A stretch of 57,534 nucleotides of DNA from Hyphochytrium catenoides (taxonomy: Eukaryota; Sar; Hyphochytriomycetes; Hyphochytriales; Hyphochytriaceae), in the NCBI GenBank assembly GCA_900088475.1, contig FLMG01000277.1, forward strand, positions 1-57,534, written 5' to 3'. Shown one piece after another: positions 12,219 to 22,488 of this stretch. Below the pieces are notes generated by a model that had not been told where the DNA came from, did no database searches, and worked only from the letters and a program-made list of their open reading frames with translations. A program made the position numbers and the translations under genes. Numbering within the stretch: position 1 is the first letter of the stretch; each line of letters starts with the position of its first letter.

Positions 12219-15200
12219 CTATTTGTTCTTGAAATACTCGTTGATCTTCGCCTGGATAGCGTCGCAGCTCTTCTTGGCGTCTCCCAGTAACATGGCAGCA
12301 TTTTCTTTGTAGAACACAGGGTTTGGTACTTCGGCGTACCCAGAACCCATGGTTCTCTTCATGATAATGACGTGCTTGCTCTTCCACGCCTCAAGCACTG
12401 GCATGCCCGCGATAGGAGAGTCTGGGTCCTCCTGTGCGGAGGAGTTGATGGTGTCATTAGCGCCAATAACAAGCGTGACATCGGCCTCAGAGAACTGTGG
12501 GTTGATGTCTTCCATCTCGTGGACGATGTCATACGGAACGCCAGCCTACGGATGGGTGGAGGAAAGGAGTAAGCATCAGTGGAGAACACAGGGAGAGATC
12601 ACATGAGAGCTAAGCCATGAAGAGAAGCAATGGTTTGGAGGTCTGAGATCATCAAGAACCTTAGGATGTGAGAACACGGAGTGAGGCAATCAGATGGCAT
12701 TGATGCAAGATCTTCCTCTCAATACTCACCTCAGCAAGCAGTACATTGAGCTGTCCTGGCATCCTTCCTGCGACTGGGTGGATCGCAAAGGACACCTCAA
12801 CACCATGGTCCCGAAGGTTCTTTACAATGTCCGCAACCGCATACTGAGCTTTGGCAACCGCTAGGCCGTATCCAGGGGTGATAATGACCTTCTTAGCGTT
12901 CACAAGGGCGTCTACTGCATGATCGATGTTGGTCTCTCGGTGCTCGCCAAAAGAGGAGGCAGAGGCGGACTTTGTGCTGGTGGTGGTGCCGTAACCTCCG
13001 AATATAACGTTCGCAAGAGATCGGTTCATTGCTCTGCACATAATGTATGAGAGAATGGCGCCTGAGGAGCCGATGAGGGCACCGACGGTCGTCATGATAT
13101 CATTGCCCAACATAAAGCCCTCAGCACAGAGAGCCCACCCACTATAACTGTTCAGAACAGTGATTGCTACAGGCATGTCCGCTCCGCCAATAGAGCCAGT
13201 GATGTGATACCCAAGACCAGTTGATAGCGCAGCGGTGGCTGCCAGGCTTGCTGCACCGGTGCCAGACGCAGGGTCAGCGAGGAAGGCACCGGCAGCTCCC
13301 ACGTGCGCCGCCAGGAGGCCCAGGTTGATATAATTTTTCCCTGGTAGATCAAGAGGCTTGGACTTCATCAGTCCGTGCAGCTTGCCAAATGCCACCATGG
13401 AGCCAGTCAAGGTGACACCACCAATGGCGGTGCCAAAGAAAATGCTTGCTGCATGCAATCCGGCCCTAGGGTCCGTGGCGAAATGTGGGATGTGCTCTAA
13501 ATAAGAGGCACCGCATGTCATCATAGCTGCAAGGCCCACCAGACTGTGGAAAGCTGCCACCATTTGTGGCAGCTCCGTCACCGCCATCTTCCGAGCAATT
13601 ACAGCGCCGATGCCAGCTCCTGCGCCACCCACAGCTGCAATTTGTGCGAGAGTAGCTGGAGAGGCTTCCAGTCCCCCCAAAGTGGCTAAGAGAGCGCTGC
13701 CCACACCAAGCATACCCAAAGCATTTCCGTAAGGCGCAGTCTTCTGGGTCGCTAAAGCCCCGATGGATCCAATGCACATGACGGCAGGGGCTAAGTATGC
13801 CGCGCTCTGCACGTCAACGTGGCCCGTGGCCAATGCTCCAAGGTATCCAGCTACATAGGTTGCTGCAGGCACAACAAAGAGATGATTGTGTTGGGGAGGG
13901 TCTGTGGGCCGCTTGAACATATCCAACATGCGTTTGGTCACCAAGAATCCACCAGATATATTGATAGTAGAAGCAAAGACAGCTCCAGCAGCCAATGCTT
14001 GAGCAGATGTAGAAGGCAGGTACCCGCCACCCATGAGGACAAGGCCACCGACGGCTGTGAGGCCTGAGATGGCGTTGGTGACAGACATCAGAGGTGAGTG
14101 GAGCGCGGGATGCACTCCCCAGACCACGTAGTATCCTGCCACACCCGATAGAGCAAAGGTAGTCATCATCTGAGCGAATGAAGGGTCAGGAGAGAAGGCT
14201 CCCAGAGCTAGTGTCGCAGCTGTTCCCAAGGTAGTGGCGCCAGCGATGCGGACTGTCTCGTCCCATTTTTCCTTGGCAGCAATCTGCTCTGGGGAGAGCT
14301 TCACCACCTCTACCTTTGGCTTCTCTTCGTCCTCTTCGGAAGACTTGGTAGGCTTTGGCTTGTGCACTGGGGGCGGAGGCGGCCATAGAAGGTCCCCATC
14401 ATGCGCAATGATAGAACCGCGAACCACTTCATCCTCAAGGTCAACAGAGAACTCTCCTGTTAACGAAGCAACGTTGATTAGTGCGTGGCAGGAGGGCCAA
14501 CAGGACAGGCCAAAGTAGAATGCCATACCAGACTAGCACAGAGTTAGGTATATCGAAGAGGAAGGTCAGAGCAAAGGTCGCCAAAGCTGTTCTTACCCTT
14601 TTTCGAGTCTCCCATGGACAGCAGGAGCTTGAGAATGTTGTTAGAATACAGGGAGCTTGACTGGGTTGGGACTCTGGATGGCCAGTCTGTGTAGCCGATA
14701 ACATTGACGCCGTTGCTATGTACATAGTGCTCTCCAGGCTTTGTTAGTGCGCAGTTCCCGCCTGTCTCTGCGGCCAGGTCAATGATCACAGATCCGGGAC
14801 GCAGCGTCTCCACCATGTCTTTAGTTAATAGAAGAGGTGCAGGCTTGCCAGGGATGAGAGCAGTGGTGATGACTACGTCAACCTCCTTGCACTGCTGGCG
14901 GAACAGGGCCATCTCTGCCTCAATGAACTCTTTGGACATCTCTTTGGCATAGCCTCCAACCCCTTCCTCTAGCTGGAACCCCTTGACCTCAAGGAATTCG
15001 CCACCTAATGACTCCACTTGTTCTTTCACCGCTGGGCGTGTATCAAACACGCGAACAATAGCGCCGAGATTTCTGGCAGTGGCGGTGGCGGACAGCCCAG
15101 CTACGCCGCCTGAGAGGTCGAGGATATAAAGGTTGAGAGGAGGAAGAGATGTCTCAGTGCCAGTATGGAGACGACAGCTTCTTTTAGCCCCTTCCTACCT

Positions 15201-16459
15201 CCAATAATTAGAACTTTCGCAGGCGGGATACGACCTGCCGCGGTGATTTGTCCCGCAAAGAAGCGGTCGAAGACTGAGGCTGCTTCTATGACGGCTTTAT
15301 ATCCTGAGATGTTCGACATGGAACTCAGAGCATCGTAGACCTGTGCACGGCTAATGCGTGGCACACAGTCCATAGCGAAATAGGTTAGCTGGTTCTCACA
15401 AATCTTCTGCACCACATCTGCATAATGAGAAGACGGTCAGTATCAGTCTTGGACATCAGAGGGTACTGAAGAAGAAGAGAAGGATGATGTCCTCGCAATG
15501 GCCCTCGAGCGAAGAGAATGCGAGAACAAGATAGTGACTACGACTCTCAGTAAGAATCCCCATGAGCTTACCAGGATGTTGGCCAGGGTAGACGAAAGAA
15601 ATGCCGACCGCGTTGCTCTTCATCATATCTAGCTCATGCTTCTGAAAGTCAATGTTGAACTGTGGAGGGCGGACCTTGAGGACTATATCTGGAAAGTGAC
15701 GATGCGTGAGAAGACCAGATTATGTATCGTGGCAGGCTGATGTCCTAACCACCAACAAGAAATGTCTCATAGAGCAACATGTATCTTACCAGCACCCAGG
15801 ACTTCAGTGCCAGTCTTTACTTGTGCTCCAGCAGCGATGTAGTCGGCATCCTTGAAGTTTGCCTCAGCTCCAGCATGTTCTTCGACGAAGACGGTGAAGC
15901 CCGCCCGCACGAGCTTTTTGACACCCTCAGGCGACAGTGCGACACGTCTCTAGAGTAAGGCAGAGAGGTCGGTCCTGGTCAGACGCGATAGCTGTCTTCC
16001 CTGCTTATAAGTAACCCTACCTCATGGGGGTATATCTCTTTTGGCACGCCGATAATCAGGTCCTTGTATGCTCTGACGGCAGGAGGAGTGCTTGCTGCAG
16101 GCTCTACCGCAGGCTAGAGGCGCGCACAATGGGAGATGGACAGCAGGATGGAGCCCAGGGCACGTTAGTTACTACATCTGGAGGAGCTGTCCATGTTGTT
16201 TGAGAACTGAGCTTACCTCCCCAAGCTTAATGCCAGATCCAGTGCGGAATCTCCGAATCTGCTCCGTGGCAGTTCTGGCCTGAAGCCTTACTGCAGGATG
16301 CAATGCTCTGCATGAGGCCCTCCCAGCTAGCACTTTACTTGCTGTGCTTCGAAGTTCTGCAGTTGGCCGCCCTGGAAGAGCAGCACTCCAGAGTTTCGAA
16401 GTGCGAGTGCGATTAGCTGCGACCAGCCTACGGGCCAGTTCTTGGTAGATGCCCGACAT
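12219..16459 (-). CDS. NNT: Mitochondrial NAD(P) transhydrogenase, fused alpha-beta
   Basis: Proton-pumping transhydrogenase of the inner mitochondrial membrane, making NADPH from NADH using the proton gradient. Eight exons: 16217-16459, 16021-16113, 15790-15949, 15572-15688, 15199-15417, 14597-15109, 12730-14456 and 12219-12545. All phases close to give 1132 residues (animal NNT is about 1086). The first 80 residues are Arg/Ser/Ala-rich with almost no acids, as in a mitochondrial presequence. Domain I follows with [20 protein letters not shown] and the NAD-binding [18 protein letters not shown]. The membrane domain II contains many Gly/Ala-rich helices. C-terminal domain III has [37 protein letters not shown] and [14 protein letters not shown] for NADP binding. 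A Pro- and acid-rich linker ([19 protein letters not shown]) sits before the alpha-subunit membrane helices. Domain order is alpha then beta, as in animals. Confidence 0.95.
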
Positions 16460-16899
16460 TGTAAGGAGTCAATCTAGATAAGCCCTCTATATTGAACCTC
16501 CTCCTGCTGTCTACAGGCTCCACACTCCGTTCGAGGTGGCTGCGGTCAACGCCCCAGAGGCCGGCCCCGCCCACTCTCAGCACCGGCAGAGGTTAACGCA
16601 GTGTCGAAGTGCTGACAATTGCCGGAAGTCTGCCTGCCTACACTGTCCTACTATAAGGAAAAGATGAAGTGATGTGGATCCCAACGAGAAGCCAGCATCT
16701 CTAAGAGTGAGGATCCCCCTCTAGATTCCTCTCTCTCTTTGCAGAGCACACCTTCATACATTTTTAAAGCAAACGAGACAGCTAGGATGAGGGGTAAGCT
16801 AGCCCCCCAGCCGCTGTCTTCTGGCTGATTAAAGGAGCGATGACGAGACGAAGGGAAAAAAGAATAGGCCGAGATCAAAAGAAAGCGAGAGAAGGAAAC

Positions 16900-17248
16900 G
16901 TGCGAGAAAGAGAGAGGGAGGGAAAAGGAGCAAGAGAGTGAGAGACAGAGAGAGCAAGAGAGACAGAGAGAGAAAGAGAGAGAAAAAGAGAAAGAGAGAA
17001 AGAGAGAGTGAAAGATGAGAGAGAGAGGAAGAGAGAGACAGAAAGTGAGAGAGGAAGAAAAGAGAGAAAGAGAGGGAGAAAGAGAGAGAAAGAGTGGGCC
17101 CAAGATGTCCCAAGCATCCAGTTCTAAACTCAAGAGAGAGAGAAAGAGAGAGAAAGAGGACAAAGAGAAAGTTGGTACTGTAGAGAGAAAAAGACGTGAC
17201 GATCAAGCTCTCTCTCCTGCTGCTCGACAAGAAAGGCGAAGGAAAGGC

Positions 17249-17297
<49 letters not shown>

Positions 17298-17310
17298 AAG
17301 AGGACAAAGA
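16900..17310 (+). repeat. GA-rich microsatellite block
   Basis: Nearly uninterrupted polypurine sequence on the plus strand made of gaga and aaag units, with a perfect (GA)n run at about 17252-17286. It lies upstream of the transhydrogenase start (16459). The long Arg/Glu open frames across it are simple-sequence artefacts. Confidence 0.95.
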
Positions 17311-17676
17311 AAAGCTGCGGCTCAGATTAGATTCGGATTCCATCTGTGTTCTTACGCAGGATCTCGGAGTAATCTTTCACTATATTCCGAGTCTACGATA
17401 GAGCTAGTCCGGAATCAGGACACTTTCCGGGAGCAGAATCCATGCTTATCCTAGAAGTTAGCGATTCTTTTGACGTTACAAAGCAACCTGAAATTATCGC
17501 AATATGACAAATAAAAGGTTATCACTGTTCAAATTAGACAAAAGATCTAAATCTGCTGTATACATCTAGGGATATCGCGCAGAAGGCCTTTCCAGAATTG
17601 TCGTATAAATTCTTGTGAAGGGACATTTCTGGCATTTTTGTCCTCCTCAAGAGAGAGAACGAGACGATTCTGTGTG

Positions 17677-17679
<3 letters not shown>

Positions 17680-17728
<49 letters not shown>
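17680..17728 (+). repeat. Perfect (GA)n microsatellite
   Basis: About 24 uninterrupted GA dinucleotides on the plus strand. About 100 bases downstream the strand bias flips to CT (from about 17826), so purine-rich and pyrimidine-rich tracts face each other across a short spacer. Confidence 0.95.
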
Positions 17729-17730
<2 letters not shown>

Positions 17731-17975
17731 GGAACCCAGGACAGAGAGATGGAGAGAAGCAAAGAGCAAGAAGAGAGCTCTCTTCTGTGGCTCACTCTTG
17801 CCCACTGGTTCATGCAGAACACCTACTCTCTCTCTCTCTCTCCCCTTCATCCTCATTGTCGACCTTGACGCTCATCAGACCATTTCTCTATCCAATTCTC
17901 CCTCTCTCCCTCGTTGCTTTCTCCACATATTTTCCTTAAACCATCCCTTCTCTCTCTCTTTCTTTCTCTCTTTCA

Positions 17976-18466
17976 TTATCTCTGTTCTTGCGACTCTTGC
18001 TCTCTTTTATCTCCTCCCTCCCTTGATAGAACCTTATCCTCATCCCTCCTTTCTCTCTCTCTTTCTCTCCTCAGCTGGCTGATGATCCCAAGCTTGTCCT
18101 CCAGATTCTGCATCGAGGCCGCAATGATCTGGGCATTCTCTCTCTGATAGCCACCAGAGAGAAGCATTACCACGGGAACAGAGTTTCTCTCTCTCTCTTT
18201 TGTTTCCTCTTTGTCCAGCATCAGTTCTTCCTCCTCCTGTCTCTCTCTCTCTTTCTGCTGATCTCTCTTTCTCTCTCTCTCTTCCTCTCCTGCCTCCATT
18301 GCGCATCGGAAGATGAGCTCATCTCGGGAAATAATGCAAGAGGGACTCAGATCCAGTCTGCCTAGAGGATCGCCTCTTAGACAGTCTGTCCCTAGAAAGA
18401 GAGAAAGAAGCAAAAAGGGAGAGAGAGGGAGGGGAGAGACAGAAAGGGAGAGAGAGAGAAAGAAAG

Positions 18467-18500
<34 letters not shown>

Positions 18501-18950
18501 CAAAGGGAAATGGGTAAACAAACGCAAAAAGCCACCGTTAGTCAAGTTCGTGCCAGAGGGAGAGAGAGAGAGAGTATGGAGAGAATAGAGATATCCTCTT
18601 ATACATATAGAGCCAAGAAGAGAGAGAGAGAGAGAGACAGCCCGAGACTTCTAAAAGAGAGAGAGATGATGGGGACAAAATTATCAAAAGTGCTCGTTGT
18701 GTAGAAGTTATCTCACAAGAAAGGGTGAATTATAAAAGAAACAGGAAGAGAAACAGACAGTTGGGCTTGAAACGAGAGAGAGAGGAAGCAGGGAGACTGA
18801 GACGAGAGAGAGAAAGAGAAAGTTAGACAGAGAGAGAAGCACACTGGAAGAGAGAGGGAGAGAGAAGGAAGAATGGATCTTTCTCATTAGTAGAGTAGGG
18901 TTGTTGAACAGGAAGAGAAGATTTAAATGCGTTAACATAAGAAAGCGCCT

Positions 18951-18991
<41 letters not shown>

Positions 18992-19157
18992 TGCGACGTA
19001 GACGAGAAGCTGTGGTTTGAAACCCTTTATCGCGTCTCTGACACTCTTCTCCACTCTCTCCAGGTAGTCAGCGTCTCCCCTTCCTCTCTTCACCTGAAGG
19101 GGACACTGAATAGCACGCAGCGCCTCCCCGTCATTAGGATAAATGTACGGATTGTAA
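17976..19157 (-). CDS. HDAC11-like histone deacetylase, C-terminal part (5' exons not found)
   Basis: Two exons of a zinc-dependent class IV-type deacetylase are visible: 18991-19157 and 17976-18391. The first encodes YNPYIYPNDGEALRAIQCPL and FKPQLLVYVAG. The splice joins VYVAG to TDCLRGDPLGRLDLSPS, matching HDAC11 VYNAGTD-x-L-x-GD-x-LG; the Asp of AGTD is the expected zinc ligand. The second exon continues with IISRDELIFRCA, a low-complexity Arg/Glu insert of about 38 residues, then NSVPVVMLLSGGYQRENAQI, the conserved SGGYQ end of the catalytic domain, and an Arg/Glu-rich tail. The N-terminal two thirds (including the His-His and DLDAHQ regions) are not found in order on this strand. They may lie across the N gap (19326-19470) or be misassembled. 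Both introns and the insert are made of GA/CT repeats. Confidence 0.75.
18186..18300 (-). repeat. CT/GA tract read in frame inside the deacetylase
   Basis: A low-complexity tract of 114 bases, in frame with both flanking conserved blocks. On the gene strand it has no GT dinucleotide, so it contains no canonical splice donor. It would translate to mixed Glu/Arg/Lys/Gln sequence. Confidence 0.75.
18470..18860 (+). repeat. GA-rich interrupted microsatellites in the deacetylase intron
   Basis: Several short (GA)n runs (about 18470-18497, 18562-18572, 18620-18636, 18776-18850) within the intron between the two visible deacetylase exons. On the gene strand they are CT-rich. Confidence 0.85.
18957..18988 (+). 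repeat. (TC)n microsatellite adjoining a splice donor
   Basis: About 15 TC units directly abutting the deacetylase exon. Read on the gene strand the donor is GTGAGAGAGAG, so the microsatellite itself supplies most of the 5' splice site. Confidence 0.9.
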
Positions 19158-19159
19158 CT

Positions 19160-19325
19160 GGGAGAGGGAGAGAGACAAAGAGAGAGAGAGAGGGAGAGAG
19201 AAGAGAGAGACAGAGAGAGAGAGAGAGGAATATAGATATAAAGAGAGAGGGAGAAGGAGAGAGGAGACGGTGCCAAAGTGTAGGGTCATTAGAGAGAATG
19301 AGAAAAAATAAGTGAAGAAAGAGAG
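19160..19325 (+). repeat. GA-rich tract running into the sequence gap
   Basis: Polypurine sequence on the plus strand. On the gene strand it forms a long CT polypyrimidine tract ending in cag, the acceptor of the deacetylase exon at 19157. Confidence 0.9.
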
Positions 19326-19470
19326 NNNNNNNNNNNNNNNNNNNNNNNNNNNNNNNNNNNNNNNNNNNNNNNNNNNNNNNNNNNNNNNNNNNNNNNNNNN
19401 NNNNNNNNNNNNNNNNNNNNNNNNNNNNNNNNNNNNNNNNNNNNNNNNNNNNNNNNNNNNNNNNNNNNNN
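19326..19470. other. Assembly gap (145 N)
   Basis: A run of 145 undetermined bases bordered on its left by GA repeats. Its true size is unknown. It lies where upstream exons of the deacetylase would be expected. Confidence 1.
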
Positions 19471-21295
19471 ACGAATCATCTGTGGCTTACCTTTGGGTAC
19501 GGTAGACCGAGAAGCCTAGTAATTCAAGCATTTAGCGGCTAAATTAAGGCTTTGAAAGGCACTGATTGCCCAGATGTAACTTCTATCTTCCTTTCTGCCT
19601 GACGGAATCAGCAGCGCGGCATCACCTGCTTTTGCTAACAAGAAGAAGGGAAGTTAGAGCTCTGGCGGCAGGGCGACGGATGGCACTCATCTAAAGGAAG
19701 CAGCCTTCCCAAGTACCTATGACTCTGACCAAGAGCTTGAATGTTATCTATGAAGGCGAGAAATATAGTCAGGTCCGAGAGAATTAATTTGCTCAACACA
19801 AGCGTCGGATGCTGCGTCTCTCCCTGCCGCCATCTCCTAATAGATACCACCGCACGGCTACTGATAAAAGTTCCATGTAGGTGTTGCCCCTCGGTATAGG
19901 TCGAGCTCCCAGGCGGCGAGTCTTAATTGTTGTCCCAGAGGCAATAGAAATCAATAACAGTCTGCGCACAGTGGTGTCTTTCTTTTCAATAAGTAGGAGG
20001 CTCATCGAATGTGGTTATCAACAATATTCTATAAAGGATTAGCGAGTTTCGGAAGCTAACCCTGCATCCATAGACATCTACGTGCAAACGACCGCCAGTC
20101 CCCGCCCAGCTGAGCGCTTATTAGGGAATATTGTTAGTGTGCCTATCTTCACAAAGGCTCCTCGTTCGTTAGTTCACAGTCCCACGAACGGCCAAGTTGG
20201 CTAGCTACTGCTGGATATGCGGTGCCTCCTGAGACATTGATGTAGAGCTGCACCTTTCGAAAGGACTGCCCGACGGGGTGGGCTGACTGTTCGTAAGTAA
20301 TAAGAAGCTTGTGAAAAGACCTTATAGCAAACGAGTTGCGCCCTTCCCAATCGAGCGGCTGTAGTCCTGACGAAAGGAAGTAACTCATTCGCCGTGGCAT
20401 GGAGGTTTTCTCTGTGTGTGTGTCAGTGAGCGAGCGGTATGAGGAGAGAGAGAGAAAAAAGAGAGAGGAAGCGAGAGAGAGAGAAAGAAAAAGAAGGGCA
20501 GGAAGACAAGGGAGAACCGCAGCTGTGGCACACACTTACTAACCCTTCTGACGTGGCGGCTAGTATGGAAGGAGAAAGAGCAGCCAACAAAGCAGGGTAG
20601 ATCTAAAGGCAAGAGGCGCAACTAAATCCGACGCACTGCGGGGCGGGCAGTGACTGCGCAGAGGTAACGACCTGACCACACTCAGCGATGGAACATTTTG
20701 GATTTTGAGTTCTGGACAGGCCCAGAGTCGAGGGTGGGAACTGTTATCACACACCTCGAGACAGAAGAAATGAGAGACAGAGAGAGGAAAGAAGAGAGAG
20801 AGAGCAGGAGAGAAAGAGGGAGGAGAGAGCGGGGACGAGAGAGAGTGACAGGACAGAGGGGCTTGTGAGAGAGAAAAGGGAAAAAAGGAGAGGGAGAGAG
20901 TTTGAGGGAAAGAGAGAAAGAGAGAGAAAGCAAGAGAAGTGAAAAAGACCTTGCGATGTAGCAAGAAGATGATGAGTCATGATGAGAGAGAGACGACAGA
21001 GGTGTCAGGAAAGAGGAGAAGCAGCTCGCAGCTACGACACTCATAAATTCTAATAAAAGAACCAGTGGAGCTCTCCTGGAGAAGGACAGAGAAGGAAAAT
21101 AAAGAGCGAGCGTTATTATTTATTGATTTGGTCCTATGCGTCTCTCTTTCTCTCTCTTTCTGACTGCGTCTCTCCCGCCACTGGAAGTACGACAATGGCT
21201 TCAACATCATCCTGGAACTTCCACTCTTTGCCCAATGCCTGCCTGTACAGCAGCTTCAACAAAGACTCCAATGAGAAGTGGATGCTGAGACAGAG

Positions 21296-21576
21296 TGTGA
21301 GAGAGAGAGAGACAGAGAGAGAGACAGAGAGAGAGACAGAGAGAGAGGACAGAGAGAGACAGAGTGAGACAGAGAGAGCGAGAGAGCGAGAGAGAGGGAG
21401 AGAGAGAGAGAAAGAGAGAGAAAGAGAGAGAAAAAGAGAGAAAGAGAGAAAAAGAGAGAGAGAGAGCGAGAGAGAAAGAGAGAGAACGGAAGAGAGGGAG
21501 AGACAGAGAGAGCGAGAGAGAAGAGAAAGAGAGAGAACGGAAGAGAGGGAGAGACAGAGAGAGAGAGAGAGAGAGA
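21296..21576 (+). repeat. Long GA-rich microsatellite with a higher-order repeat
   Basis: About 280 bases of polypurine sequence. Inside it, a unit of about 54 bases containing aacggaagagagggagagac occurs twice (about 21485 and 21536), so the array expanded by larger-unit duplication as well as dinucleotide slippage. Confidence 0.9.
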
Positions 21577-21970
21577 TGACGACAACCCACCCTCCCAGTC
21601 TCTGGCATAAACAAGCTTCTCAAATGTTCCTAGCAGGGCATTTAAGTGATAGTACCTCCAAACAACCCGATCCTTAGCCGACTGCCTCTCTTCCTATCAG
21701 CACTCATCCTCAATCACACACCGCATCTACCCAAACGTACGCCCTAAAATGCCCCCAGGAGCATCACCAAAAGCAGTAGTAATACTTCGTCGTCGGTCCT
21801 AATCTAAGGTTATAGCCCTTCTGGTTGGGTAGTAGTAGGTTCTGTCTTTATCTTAGACGGAGGTTCTTTCGATAAACTTCCTGCCTCGGTTCCGATGAGA
21901 GAAAAGTGATGCCAGACACACGCAGGACAAGAGACACAGGGTGATGGAGACATCACTAGCACACATCATC

Positions 21971-21984
21971 GGCTCTCTCTCTCG

Positions 21985-22035
<51 letters not shown>
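21971..22035 (+). repeat. (CT)n microsatellite
   Basis: Pyrimidine tract with a perfect run of about 20 CT units, opposite in strand polarity to the large GA block 400 bases to its left. Confidence 0.95.
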
Positions 22036-22038
<3 letters not shown>

Positions 22039-22488
22039 GCTCTTTGTCTCTCTCATGTTTGCGCTGTTCATCTGTCGTCGTCACTTTTCTCCGAGGAGCA
22101 GGGACCTAGAGTTATACTGAATCGGATCACGACTAACTCCTATTAGCATCAGTAGTAACTTCCAGGAGGGAGAAGGCATACGAGAGAGAGAGACTTGAGA
22201 CCTCTCTAGCCAGGGCCAGCGGCTTCTTAAACGTTTGATCTGACAGAGCGGATGACTCCAGTTGGAGAGTTCCAGCCCCCATCCAATCAATTATCATAGG
22301 GCAACCCTGCTAAGAGCGAACCATCAGAGTAGGGAGATGACTGAGCAAGGACTACTTCGGGCAGTGCGTGTTGGATGAAGGCTTTACTTGGCGACAACTG
22401 AAAAGAAGAAGTGCCGATGAATCTAGCAAGCCCTACGTGAGACTGTACCCACCGATGTTAAGATTCCCTAGCGCGTCTTCCCGGCAAC

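Larger units (their letters stand above)
19471..22488. other. Microsatellite-rich stretch, possible missing deacetylase exons
   Basis: Large GA blocks occupy about 20437-20500, 20770-20945 and 21296-21576 (plus strand purine), with a (CT)n run at about 21971-22035. Unique islands lie between them. One minus-strand island at about 21200-21284 follows an acceptor-like ctcag and is open, reading HFSLESLLKLLYRQALGKEW and onward. It looks protein-like but I do not recognise it. A donor-like AAAG|GTAAGC on the minus strand near 19490 hints at another exon end. I could not find the deacetylase N-terminal motifs here. Confidence 0.4.

Noticed and set aside
13466-13777. Antisense and out-of-frame open frames over the transhydrogenase exon (also 13819-14067 and 14234-14518)
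   Set aside because: Shadow frames of the conserved transhydrogenase coding sequence.
17015-17401. Long Arg/Glu-rich open frames across GA repeats (also 21123-21677, 16651-17163 and the Ser/Leu mirrors)
   Set aside because: Dinucleotide repeats are stop-free in several frames on both strands; no conserved sequence flanks these.
21890-21985. Minus-strand peptide CASDVSITL as a possible HDAC GGFCAYADITLA exon
   Set aside because: Similarity is short and offset, with no flanking motif or proper splice sites.
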